A program made the translations under genes and the position numbers. Shown piece by piece: positions 49,130 through 60,398 of a stretch of 64,000 bases of DNA. The stretch lies in the NCBI GenBank assembly GCA_015178975.1, contig WHVD01000020.1:62001-126000 (forward strand), read 5' to 3'. The notes under the pieces are model-generated. The model did no database searches, was not told the origin of the DNA, and saw only the letters and a list, made by a program, of their open reading frames with translations. The stretch comes from Hysterangium stoloniferum. Its lineage: Eukaryota > Basidiomycota > Agaricomycetes > Hysterangiales > Hysterangiaceae. Position 1 is the stretch's first letter. Each line of letters starts with the position of its first letter.

Positions 49130-51627
49130 ATGAGCACAGTTGATTTTTCCGATGTTCATTCTGGAAAACGTGCTTTTACAAACATTAGCCTAAAAGATGC
49201 ATCTCCGGGGGCCCCTCTCCGTTCCACACGGCCCAAAACTTCCAAGGCATGTAACGCCTGTAGGAAACAGAAAAGCCGTTGTGAGAGGCTCGCAGGGGAC
49301 TCGGAGGGCTGCCATCGATGCGGTGTTATAGGAATACCTTGTGTATTCGATCCCGAAACCTCATCGACCGTGAGCGTGAAGACTAGGAGACCTCGACCTA
49401 TTTTGCCACGAAATCAGGGCGGATCCAGTGAGATGAGTCCAGTGTATGTAACATCTCTGATGGACTGTGGTATTTTTTGACATTATATTTAAGATCCCTC
49501 GACAACAGCCGCCTTCACTTTCTAGCAAACACCACAATGCCAGCAGCACCGCGAGAACCTCCCTCTGCTTCTTCCCGCTCCCTTCCATTCCACTCAGCCT
49601 CTCGATCGCCACATATCTCTGCACCGGCCACTCCTAATACACCACTTTCCCCGGAAATACTTTCTACAGTGGAGTCTGTTTTATTTCCTATACAGCTTGA
49701 CCATATGTCCGAGAACGAGTCTGTTCAATTTCGGGCAGATTGGCAACGCTGGATAGCACCACTAACGCTCCTTCAAACGCTTGTCAGAAAAAGTACAAAG
49801 GAAGACCCCAATTGGAAGCAGTCTAATCACCCACAAGATGGAGCTTCACTATCTGCTACGGAGGAAGTACAGTTGAAGAATCAGTATGAGTGCTTACCTT
49901 TCAATCAATCACATACTCATTCCATTACTCAGCTTCCTTCTTAAATATTCTCCCTGGCTTCCTGCGATTCATCTAGGAAGGAACGGAAGTCTAGACGAGA
50001 TCTCACCGTTGCTCTCGGCCGTTATCTATGCCACCGCTTCACGCACTTTCGGCAAAATTGCTAGATCGACCATGGACAGTCTCCGTGGCCACGCTCTTCA
50101 CCACGTAGGCCAGGTGTTCTCTAATCCGACGGCCTATCCACTGCTGGAGTCACTTTATGCTCTGTTAATCCTCATCGTCTGGCCGCTCGACGCCGCGGAC
50201 AACATTGCTTTATTAGTGGATGCCGCGAAGAGGATAGCGAGTGATGAAAATTTTGGCGGGATGCATTCGACAACAGACGAAGAACCATCGCAGAGTATCG
50301 ATCATATGCGTCTGGTATGTTTGTGTCTTTCTCCTTCAAGCTTGCGTTTACATAGCCATCCCCAGTGGTATACCATTTGTGTCAATGAAACCATGTGAGT
50401 GCAAGTAATTAACGTATGTCTATGTATCCTTCTGAAAATTCAACAATAGTGTCACACTAGGCGCTGGCTCAATTGCGACATCCCCCGACATGAGCAATTT
50501 TTTTCGGACCTTTGGCACTGGCTCACAAATAGCGTTACGTGGTGGCGACACTTCAGACGTACTCCTCGCACTGGAGCTCAATCTTCACAGTATCGCCACG
50601 GCAGCCATGGCCAAACGTCCCTTCTCCCTTGACAAGAACATACCCGAGATACCAAAACCGAAGGAGGCTGTTTACGACTATATACGTACCATCACCGTCT
50701 TCCTAACGCAGCTGGATGAGTGGGAGATCGAATTCTGCACCATCGCAGGTAAAATAAAGCCCCTTTACACCCCATTTCTTTTCCTTTTCCCCCACTAATA
50801 TTTGCATTGTAGATGAGTGCGATTCCCAAGAAGCAGCTCATTATGCTGTGCTCGAATTTGAATATCATTACTTTTGTCTCATGCTCATCACCCACGCTAC
50901 TCTTACACTTAGCCTCGCCTGTCCCATCTTTTCCGCGCCGAAAGACATCAAATATACCACTTGGTCCTGGTCCATGATAGGAAACAGGAGTTCACACGCT
51001 ATCATCCGCCTCTTCAACACCCATACCTCTCCCGACCCCCACACTGAGGACTACAGTCTCCCATCACTCGCTGTTGTCCCGGACCGTATATTCGCAATGG
51101 TAGTTCTCGCGGTCATGTTAGTCTTCCGGCTTGAGGTCGCAATGGCGGAGTATGCTCACAGGCGAGGATATGGGGACGTACCTCCTTCAGGGTATACGCG
51201 ACAAGGAGAGAACGCGATTCGGAGGGCTGTGCAACGTATGAGATACGTTGGAAGTGCGAACGGAGTCTCGACGATGTATTATCACCCAGCGGCGAGGTAT
51301 GCTGATATCCTGGAGTCGTTGTTAAGGATGTGGGATGAAAAGTTCGCGCACAAGGCTTCAAGTGTTGTCCCTAAAGAAGTCGATCCTCATGTGGATGATT
51401 TTAGGATGGGAACTCGAGCAGATGGTTCTGGAACTGGAGGCGGAGTTCAATCTGGAGGCGTGGGTATTAGTGGTCATCCGAATGTTCCGCTCATGGATAT
51501 GCACCAAGACGGTACAGGGATGGTGGAGGTGGAGGTGGATTCGAGTTTTTTTGAAGATTTCTTTTCAGGTGCTGCTGCAGCGTTTACATGGGAAGGGTCT
51601 GGGACGTATAATTGGACGACTGGATAA
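49130..51627 (+). CDS. Zn2Cys6 transcription factor, paralogue 3
   Basis: Exons 49130-49427, 49526-49883, 49933-50314, 50366-50394, 50450-50748 and 50813-51627 give 726 residues. The zinc cluster is at residues 41-71, with RPKTSKACNACRKQKSRC then GCHRCGVIGIPC. The regulatory half follows paralogue 2 closely (KYSPWLPAIHLGRNGSLDEI, SRTFGKIARSTMDSLRG, WYTICVNETI, FGTGSQIALRGGDTSD, VVPDRIFAMVVLAVM). It ends in a Gly-rich region and an acidic/aromatic tail (EVEVDSSFFEDFF) that could be an activation segment. The intron-1 donor is GTGAGA. Copies 2 and 3 are 1 kb apart in the same direction and probably arose by a recent tandem duplication. Confidence 0.9.
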
Positions 51628-52388
51628 TTGTGAGGCTTGGCTTTGCTTTGTCTTATGATAACATTTACTCCACGATACTTGCGTGGCAATAATGTACAGG
51701 ACAGCTGATCCAGCGTCTGGTTACGTCTTTTTAAAATTTATCACCTAGCTTGTAGTCCACATTTTCTTTTCCCAAAATGGTGTAAAAAACGCTAACTGAT
51801 CTGTACGTCCTATGTAGACAATTTTTATGTACTGGGTTGTCAAAATCTTAGAAGTTGTGTTTCTACTGACAGTAAAACCAGAGTGTTTGTGAACGGATGT
51901 AACATTTCCGAACCGACACTTTATCAAAGAAAGGCATTTTATTCACACCATATTAACCGGTTGAAATAAAATGAGGTGTCATCTATACGTCCCTACCAGA
52001 ATTCAAAATGAGACATAATTCTGTGCTTAAGAGGCTGTTGCGAGTCCCTCGGCAAAACACTGGTGCTAAGTGGGTAATGCTCATTTTCGCTCTTAACAAT
52101 TGAAGGGCAACTCTGAAACATTGAAATAAAGTGACAATTGCGTGAACTGATATTATAGTAAGAACTATTATGTACAACAGAATTATAGCCTCACAGACCA
52201 TAGGAAGAATGGAAGGGAAGCTCAATATCAATCCCAAAAACTATCAGTAAATCACCCTGTGTTGGTCGCTTGATCGGGTAGGATCTGTTGGTAGCCCGAG
52301 AGTCGGGCGGGAAACAACCCGCACCTTAAAGGCGGAAAAATGATTTTACATATACAATTGACTCCCTCTTAACCTATATCTCTGATGA
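51628..52388. other. gene-free DNA downstream of the regulator trio
   Basis: No conserved frame. From about 52260 there is a GC-richer patch (GAGAGTCGGGCGGGAAAC) of unknown nature. Confidence 0.35.
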
Positions 52389-52597
52389 CCCATACTCCCT
52401 CAGACCCCATAGGTTTTTGGAATGATGGAGTTGGTATGCAGGGCATAGCTGTTGTCGAGCAAAACGCATACATTTCAATCCGTATTTTTAGTCCATCCTT
52501 GCATGTCTGGCATGCCTTTTGCATATAAAAGGAGTAAAATAATAATTTTGGTGATTATTGTTGGAATCTTGGCTGTATTGTCATTTGCACCTCAACC

Positions 52598-53000
52598 ATG
52601 GAGAGTGACAAAAAACCAATACAAATTGTTGAGAAACGGGTGGAGGCCACTTTGGATGAATTGGTATCAACTGGGGTGCTCCAGGCGAGCAACAGAATGC
52701 ACATTGAAACCCAGTAGGCAGTATCAGGTGATTGATGAGACCACGGATGAAGAAATTTATCGGGCTGTTATGGATTTGAGGCAGGCACAGGAAAATGGCA
52801 TTATTAATGGTGGAGACGATGATACTGAAGATGATGATACTGAAGATGATGGTCCTGTCGAAGATTGTCCTACACGTCGCGAGGCCCTCCAGGCAGCATC
52901 AGTCATCAGGAGATACATTGAAGGCCTCGACGATCCTATCACATGAAAGTTGGAAGCTCTTCTCGGCTCTTTTGGACGACAAATGTGCTTTGACGTGGCT
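52598..53000 (+). pseudogene. pogo-like (DDE_1) transposase C-terminal relic
   Basis: Two frames together give the C-terminal region of basidiomycete pogo/Tigger-type transposases. The first is VEKRVEATLDELVSTGV then LQASNRMHIET, reading from the ATG at 52598. After a frame change near 52720 come IDETTDEEIYRAVMD, RQAQENGIINGGDDD, CPTRREALQAA, RRYIEGLDDP and, past a TGA at 52944-52946, KLEALLGSFGRQM. The TGA falls where an Arg is expected, which fits a CGA-to-TGA change. No catalytic core remains. Weakly matching ends CCCATAC (52389) and GTATGGG (53202-53208) may mark a deletion derivative. Confidence 0.6.
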
Positions 53001-53702
53001 TGTTCCCACATTTCTACTTGTATAACTGACTATTTTTGCATTAAATACCTTACAATACATTACTATAAGGGAGGAGCACGAGTTTTGACGAGTTTTCACT
53101 GTAGTTCAGCTCAGAAAACTTTATTGAATTTTGGGAGTCTATTTTTAGTACCTCCTTGAACATACTCCCTGAAAACCCATAGCTCCTGGTCATGACGGAA
53201 GGTATGGGTTACGAGAGAGAATATTTCTCATGCTAATTTTCGTTCCTTACAACTCGTTGCCTCGGCCTGCAGTTTATCTTTCCGCCTGGAACTGGAATTG
53301 CAACGTAAACGTAAATACCTCCTTTCAGAAAAAGGAATTTGGGAAGTATATGAATACCAGCGAGGTATCTATCTTGCATATTCAAATGGACAGATAAGCG
53401 CAGCGTATGAATAAATCTAATCGATCCGTGATAGGCGAAACCATGTTAGCCCAGTGAAGAACGGCCACTGCCGTGTCATACTGACAGTGCTATATTGACA
53501 TCTTGGGCGACCAGAAAATCTGAGGAGCAAAACACATAGAGATAAACAGATAAACAGAGATACACACAAAAAGAATAAAATAAATAAGGAAAGTGGTAGC
53601 ACACAGAAGCGTAATATCAGAAAAATCAAAAATCCCGAGCAAGGTTAGGTGCTCAGATTAGCTGAATGGCTGATCAGGCCTGGTTGGGGAGACAAATTAG
53701 TA
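53001..53702. other. gene-free DNA
   Basis: No frame or repeat recognised apart from the possible right end of the pogo derivative near 53208. Confidence 0.3.
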
Positions 53703-55144
53703 TGGCAAGCCAGGGTGAACAGCCTTAATTCTGAACTGCCATGTCGGCAAACAGTAGGGCCTCATATCCCCCCTGATACAGTCACTACATAAACAGATCA
53801 CGAGCGCGAATAACAACATTGTGGGGCCATCTCATACCAACAAGGTACAAGGTGTAGCGCAGAAACATTGCATTTACTCATGAAAGTTGATTATGCTAAC
53901 AGGCTCCCCACAAAATTTGACTAAATAGTAAGAAAGCAGGCCAGATACGAGGGTGATGAGACAAGAATGTAAACATTAGCTACTCAGCGGCGAACAGCAG
54001 TGGGGGCATCACTCGATAATTCGTAGGTTGGTGGCGTAAGTTGAAGATAGGACAATTCAGTAAATAAGATACAATTATGGTTGTGCACTTGTAAGAAGAT
54101 ACGGGTGCCACACCAATACCACATCCAGTGGTGAAATAGCTATTTCGTTCAAACCAGGAGTTTTCATGGCCCGTGCATAGAGTGTACAAACAGCTTGATT
54201 TACAGACACACGATACAGGCCAGATGCGGATCTATCACGGAGATACTATCCCGTTGGGTTTGGACATCCTGCTTGAGCTTATGAACCGCCCCAAGCAGTC
54301 GCAAATGTACCTGAAGTTCCGCCATGTCCAGATTCAATATGTATGGGTGGTAACCTGCATTTGTTCTGCATTGAAGCGGTGATGGGATGGGAGGAGATGA
54401 GCACCTTTCGGGGGTTGGTGGGCATCTGCTGGTAAATTAATAAAAGTGCAGTTTGTTGAATTCCAGATGTGAGAGGGTCAGGTTTCAGTAAACCGAATAT
54501 GAGTGACTCTGATCCAAAGTCTATGATGTTGCTCTTAAAATATAACTACTCCGAATGTCAGACTGATGAAAGTTAAATAAGGTTCAACAGCACCAGCTCA
54601 GAAGCAACAGCCTTCATAATAAAGGACAGAATAATAGCCTCAGTGTGAAATTATCTAACTGCAAGCACCTACACTTGCAGAATCTTGAACTCTTTGTCAG
54701 CAGCTAATTCATCTGAGTTCCCTCAGCTTCCCAGAAACCTTTAGGCTTACTAAGCACTTAAGTAAATCTAAATTCTTATTACTGAAATCCCTGCCTGTTT
54801 AGGTTATTCACATTAACAGCACAGTTAATTGATCTTTAAACAAACACTTGGATATTCAACTCTCAGACAATCTCTCTATTTATAAATTATTTAACAACTT
54901 GTTAAATCTTTATAGATAGTAAACTAAAAGGCTACAAGAAAGCACAGGCTTACAACAAGTTTCCGCCAACTTATTGCGCATACATTCAGCTCCCAAACCT
55001 TTATTCTCAAGTTTATCACTCACTGAGCAATGTTTAGAACAGTGCAAATGATTTCAACACATATAGCCATAGGGTATGATGAGGTCCTACTGTTTGCCAA
55101 CATGGCAGTTCAAAATTGAAGTCAATCACTCCTCCAGCTTGCCA
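53703..55144. mobile_element. 1.44-kb TIR element with TA target
   Basis: Inverted repeats of about 65 bases start TA|TGGCAAGCCAGG at 53701 and, on the other strand, TA|TGGCAAGCTGGAGG at 55146. They continue through GAACTGCCATGT.GGCAAACAGTAGG.CCTCAT. A TA on each side fits a Tc1/mariner-like mechanism. The interior has no transposase and includes an antisense LTR relic (54595-55010). Confidence 0.6.
54595..55010 (-). mobile_element. antisense relic of the LTR family nested at 58727
   Basis: The minus strand matches the middle of 58727-59971. Examples are CTTGAGAATA, GAGCTGAATGTATGCGCA, GCTGACAAAG.GTTCAAGAT, CTGCAAGTGTAGGTGCTTGCAG and GAGGCTATTATT, in the same order. Termini are not preserved. 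Confidence 0.65.
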
Positions 55145-55146
55145 TA

Positions 55147-55623
55147 CATACATGTATATTAGAGTAGGTCTTACCAGAAAGCTGTTAGAGTATGATATTA
55201 CAGCTCTCACATAGTATATGATGTTCCCTATATTTTTCTGATATTTTTAGTATTTTTCCCAGCACTGTAGGTGCAGTATTGAGTGAGTTAACTAGTAAGG
55301 TAACTGATGTATAGGTGCTTAGGTAAGCACCCTGTAGCATACTCCGCTGTGGGTGTGGGAAAGTCTCCTTAGTGTTTACTTTCCTCACACTCACAGGGTG
55401 TTTGTCAAGAGTTATTCAACTGTTTCAACAAAAGCTGGCTCCTGTATATCAGCATGATGTATCCTGTCCAGGCCTCCACCTGGACCTCACTCCCATGCTT
55501 ATTTAGGCACCCAACTGGATGAAATAATGGAATAATACTTTTGTTGAAAACAAGAATTGAACAAGCAGCCAAGCAAAGCTTAGCATTGGGTATAAACAGA
55601 GAAGAGGCTACGAGGTTTCTATT
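55147..55623. other. gene-free repeat-flank DNA
   Basis: A 79-codon minus-strand frame (55405-55644) has no recognisable domain. Nothing else seen. Confidence 0.3.
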
Positions 55624-55951
55624 CAGGATAACCCCCCTCTCCAAAACAATGTAGGATCCTTAGTAGAGCCTTACTTTATATAAACTCCAACAATCATCCA
55701 TTGAATCATTATAAGAGTTAAAATTGGTAAGGGATCTTTTGAGATCCAAAAGTTGGTTGAATTCTAAATCCTGCAATCACATGTTTTAACTGATTTTAAC
55801 TCAGTTATGGGAGTCTAAACCTGGCAATCACATGTTGGATCCTTAACTGACTTTAACTCGGTTGAGGATCAGATGAGTGATAGGCAGAGTTTATCTGAAA
55901 TAAGCCTCTACTGAGGATCCTAAATGTTTGGAGCTAAGGCTTTTCCCCATG
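55624..55951 (+). mobile_element. MITE copy with eroded termini
   Basis: Matches the 33.6-kb MITE across its whole length: left GGATAACCCCCCTCTCC, interior TTAACTGACTTTAACTCGG, right CTACTGAGGATCCTAAATG...GGCTTTTCCCCATG. Terminal bases are changed and no target duplication can be named. Confidence 0.75.
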
Positions 55952-56095
55952 TATTAGCAGCTTCATCGCTAGAATCCATATAACCCAGCAGCTGCCACAC
56001 ATTATATCATACATTCACAAATAGGCATTATGTTGTGATTCAGGCCCACACATTCTTTCCCTTTGTTTGTTCTCTGTGCTCATTGTTCCCTTAGT

Positions 56096-56163
56096 GCCCT
56101 ATTGTTACCTATGCCCTATTGTTACCTATGCCCTATTGTTACCTATGCCTTATTGTTACCTAT
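56096..56163 (+). repeat. 17-bp tandem repeat, four copies, target of LTR D
   Basis: Unit GCCCTATTGTTACCTAT repeated four times. Solo LTR D begins at the base after the fourth unit, and the next partial unit (CCTATGCCCTA) resumes after the LTR at 56966. Confidence 0.9.
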
Positions 56164-56965
56164 TGTGACGACCAGAATTCCTGCCGGACTCTGGGCACTA
56201 ACTTATACGCACCCACACCCTATACGCACCAATTGTCAGTTTACCGGAATTCCCACTGGACTCAGTATGTCAGACTTGTCTACGTTCGACTTCATTACAT
56301 TGTGTATCAGTCACCGGAATACCCACTGGACTCCATCCCTGTCTAGGTCCGACTCTGTCCCACACGTCAGTCACCAGACCCCACTCAGAAAACCCATCAT
56401 CCCTCTAACAGAGTCCCATTCCTGTTTTAGTCAAATGACCTGTCACAATTCGGACTCCACTCCTGTTCCATTTCCCATTATGGTTTATGATTTGTCATGA
56501 TTTGGACTCCACTCCATTCCGTCCCGTTCCTAACACCAAATTTGGTGTTTACTATTCTCATTTCATGTTTTGCTAGTTTCGTTTCATCATTACTGGATTT
56601 GGTATGTTATTAATTCCATGGTCTATATAGTCTGGCAGATGTTGTACATGCAATCCAGTCAGAAAATTGGCTTAGATTCCCCCCAGTAATCTAATATATT
56701 TTCCACTCTAAACTCCTACTTGAATTACACTGCTCACGCTAGTCAGAGCCCACGGGCTCTGACGCATCTATCTCTCTTATTTATCTCGACTCCTGACCTC
56801 TCGACCTACGACCTCTGACCCACGAACCCTGCCCAGACTCCCCGGGATTCCCATGCGCCTGTCTGAAATTGGACAACATATCTCGCAAGGGTGCAGCATA
56901 TAACCTGAACCCAAGTCCTACTGGATATCCTGTGGGTTTCTCCAGGCTGTGTACATACCCTAACA
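56164..56965 (+). mobile_element. solo LTR, family 1 (copy D, 802 bp), TSD CCTAT
   Basis: Begins TG, reading TGTGACGACCAGAATTCC, and ends GTACATACCCTAACA. CCTAT is duplicated at 56159-56163 and 56966-56970. Confidence 0.92.
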
Positions 56966-57050
56966 CCTATGCCCTAGTTTTTCCCTTTTTTGTCACCTCC
57001 CACTATTGTTCACAATTGCACTTAAATACATGCAAATCAACATCAGATAC

Positions 57051-57195
57051 CTCAGTCGAGTTACTCTCTATGAGTCAACTGAGGTATGTTGTTCTTTCAC
57101 TAACTACTAGACAAGATACTGACTCTATACTAGATACTATCTGTTTTAGGTACTTATTTAATCTGAGTCGAGTTACTCTCTACGAGTTGACTGAG
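57051..57195 (+). repeat. pair of 33-bp direct repeats with hairpin ends
   Basis: CT(C/G)AGTCGAGTTACTCTCTA occurs at 57051 and 57163. Each copy starts CT.AGTC and ends GACTGAG or the variant CAACTGAG, so each can form a short stem. Confidence 0.7.
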
Positions 57196-58025
57196 ATATT
57201 ATCTGTTTTAGTTATTACACATTATGTACTGGTTATAAGCCTAATCATCAGTCCCTTTGAAAAAGTTTTTTGAGTTCAGCACTGGTTTTTGGAAAAGTGC
57301 AAAAGGCGTTGGTGTGACTGTGAAAAAACATCAGTGCCAATACATATTAGCACTGATTATCAGCCAATTTCAGACTTTTTACAACTTCAAAAGCAGCATT
57401 ATATTAGCTTAAAAATGTATTAGATTAGATGCCACAGGGGCTTCTATCTGTCATCCATAAAGGTACATTCACAGTTAAATGGAAATACTGAACTGCAAAA
57501 CATAGGGTATTGTAAGCCTGGCACTCCAGGCATACTACAGTGGACCTTTACAGCTGTTCCGAGTACCTAAGGCGGAGTTCAGAATTTCAAAAAAATCCCA
57601 CGACAGACAAATTGTGCCATACCTCCAGAATGAGTGGCAATTAAGGCATAATATCATTCTATGTGTATGATATTGTATGGATCTATGTATATATGTATGT
57701 ATATATTTGCCCTTATGACAGGCTATTTAATATTCAGTGAAATATCATTGCAATGGTTCCCTTTCATTCAATTCTCTCTATATTTGCATATAAGCTGGTG
57801 GAATTAATACTATGTATTGTATCTAAACATCACCTGAGTTGTAAGGCCTAATACTACCTTTTGAACAAGTTATATTACTCACTATCAAGTGTGCATACAG
57901 TAAGTGGCACAACTTGTTCAAAGGGTGGTATTAAGCCTCACAGCTTAGGGTATATTCATACACAATATATAGTATTAGTCCTACCAGCTTATATGCAAAT
58001 CAAGGAAGAATTGAATGAAGGGGAG

Positions 58026-60098
58026 TGTTATGACTGGAATTCCCGCTGGACTCTGGGCACTAACTTATATGCATCCGTGCCCTATACGCACCAATTGTCA
58101 GTTTACCAGAATTCCCGCCGGACTCTGTATGTCAGACTTGTCTATATTTGACTTCATTACATTGTGTTTCAGTCACTGGAATACCCACCGGACTCTGTCC
58201 CTGTCTATGTCCGACCTCATCCCACACATCAGTCACCAGACCCCTCTCAGAAAACCCGTCATCCCTCTAACAGAGCCCCATTCCCATTTTATTCAAATGA
58301 CCTGTCACGATTTGGACTCCACTCCCACTCCGTTTCCCATTATGGTTTATGATTTGTCACGATTTGGACTCCACTCCGTTCCGTCCTGTTCCTAACACCA
58401 AATTTGGTGTTTACTATTCCCATTTTATGTTTTGCTAGTTTCATTTCATTATTACTGGATTTGGTATGTCACTCATTCCACAGTCTATATAGTCTGGCAG
58501 ATGTTGTACATACAATCCAGTCAGAAAATTGGCTTAGATTCCCCCCAGTAATCTAATACATTTTCCGCTCTAAACTCCTACTTGAATTACACCACTCATG
58601 CTAGTCGGAGCCCACAGGCTCTGGTGCATCTATCTCTCTTATTTATCTCAACTCCTGACCTCTCAACCCACAACCTCCAACCCACGACCCCTGACCCATG
58701 AACCCCACCCAGACTCCCCGGGATTCTGTAATGTATTCAGGGGATTCTCTTAGATAGCTCAATATATGCTATAGTGTCACAGAGCTTCAACAATAAAACA
58801 AGCAAAGGTCCAGTAATTTAAATACTGATAGATTAATGAGCTGCGCTATTAAGCTTAAACAACTCAAATCAATGCTTATTTTGATTATTGAAAGGTTCAA
58901 AAGAACAATATATGACTCTTTTAGCAAATAATAGAACTATTCCTTGAGAATAGGGGCTGGAAGCTGAATATATGCGCAGTGACTTGGCAAAGACTTGATA
59001 TAAGAGCTTCGGATTCTTGTATGCTTATTTGTAACTATTTAACAAGGTGTTAAATAATTTATTAATAGAGAAAATAATATGTATTGGATTATCTGAGTGC
59101 TTGTACTTGATTAATTCAATAAACTTAGGGCTGGGCCTTGAATAATCTAGTATTGGCAGGGATTTCAGTAAGGATATACTTATTAGGTTTATTGTGTAAT
59201 TAATAAGCCTAAAGGGTAGCTGTGAGGCTGGGGGAACTTAGATGATTAGCTAAGTTCAAGAGTTGCTGACAAAGATTCAAGATGCTGCAAGTGTAGGTGC
59301 TTGCAGTGAGTGTATCAGACTAAGGCTATTATTGTCCTTAGGATGATTAGATAAGCTTCTGAGCTGTGCAGTAAATATGTGTGTGATAGATGATTTTATT
59401 GGAAACTTAGCCCTCCTTATATACATTTTGATAACTCAATGATTAGCTAACTATTTAGTTTATGAGGTCACTAGTTAGATCATAATGACCTCATATTCTA
59501 CTCGTTATTTACCCTTTATTTATCACATGATTCCCCTCTCTGAGACAAGGGTTCTAACCTCTTGCTTGAACATGAAGGTTCAAGGCCGCGGTCCCGGGAC
59601 GGAAGCAAACAATGAGTCGGCAGAATCAATTAATGACTCGGGTAGTCACATCCGTGACCTGTGTGACATCCCGACACCGGAGGCTTATCTAATACGTCAC
59701 ATGACTTCAAAAATGCACAAACAAGCTGCAGCAAGGTGCCGAAAAGCAATAACTAAGTAGATAAAATATAAATAATTAGTTAAAAATTATAATTAATTAA
59801 TTAAGTAATAATAGCATAATATGAGTCCATATATGCTATTATTTATGGGAAGTTAAAAGGAATAAGGCCTATTTTTCACAATAAACATAGTAAAAATACA
59901 ATAAAAATTCGAGAAAATATTAATTCAAAGAAAATTAAGAGAACATTATGAGATAATGCTGATACCTCACAGATTCCTGTCTGCCTGTCTGAAATTGGAC
60001 AACACGATCTCGTGAGGGTGCAGCCTATAAGCTGAAGCCAAGTCCTACTGGATATTCTGTGGGTTTCTCCGGAAACCCACCATGCACGTACCCTAACA
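58026..60098 (+). mobile_element. solo LTR, family 1 (copy E), split by a nested LTR; TSD GGGAG
   Basis: Begins TGTTATGACTGGAATTCC, is interrupted after GGGATTC at 58726, resumes at 59977 and ends GCACGTACCCTAACA at 60098. GGGAG is duplicated at 58021-58025 and 60099-60103. Without the nested element it is 823 bp, the family's normal length. Confidence 0.92.
58727..59971 (+). mobile_element. nested solo LTR, family 3 (1245 bp), TSD GATTC
   Basis: Begins TGTAATGTATTCAGG and ends GCTGATACCTCACA, with GATTC at 58722-58726 and again at 59972-59976. AT-rich, without a credible gene. A 91-codon frame at 59485-59760 is probably chance. A degraded antisense relative lies at 54595-55010. Confidence 0.9.
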
Positions 60099-60398
60099 GG
60101 GAGCCATTGCACTCATATTTCACTAAATATTAAATAGCACTCATAAAGCCAAATATATACATAAATATATAGATCTATACTATATAGTACACACTCCAAA
60201 GTATTTTGTCTTAATTGGGTCCCTTTCCTGAGATACAGCACAATTTGTCTGTGGGTCAAAAGCAGAATTTTTTTTAAACTTTGAACTCCACCTTAGGTAC
60301 TCAGAACAGCTGTAACTACATTAGAGAACACCCTGTTTTTCCTGTACACCTGTCATAGCTGTTCTGCTCTGAACAATATAGCATGGTCCTCTCAACTT

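Larger units (their letters stand above)
57538..60322. mobile_element. palindromic TIR element (~707 bp) split by LTR E
   Basis: The left arm (from TA|CAGTGGACCTTTACAG at 57536) is the reverse complement of the right arm, which lies in two pieces, 57890-58025 and 60104-60322. Pairs include ACAGCTGTTC.GAGTACCTAAGG, GACAGACAAATTGTGC, GCTATTTAATATT.AGTGAA, GCATATAAGCTGGT and TTTGAACAAGTT, symmetric about 57890. Removing 58026-60103 rejoins the right arm exactly and leaves one GGGAG. Confidence 0.8.

Noticed and set aside
52452-52600. Possible transmembrane segment at the N-terminus of the 52452 frame
   Set aside because: The conserved pogo-type sequence begins after it and in another frame; the hydrophobic stretch is probably non-coding.
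59485-59760. 91-codon frame inside the nested LTR
   Set aside because: No recognisable domain and located within an AT-rich LTR; probably chance.
56164-60098. LTR copies D and E as a pair
   Set aside because: Different target duplications (CCTAT and GGGAG), and the intervening 1 kb is mostly a palindromic element.
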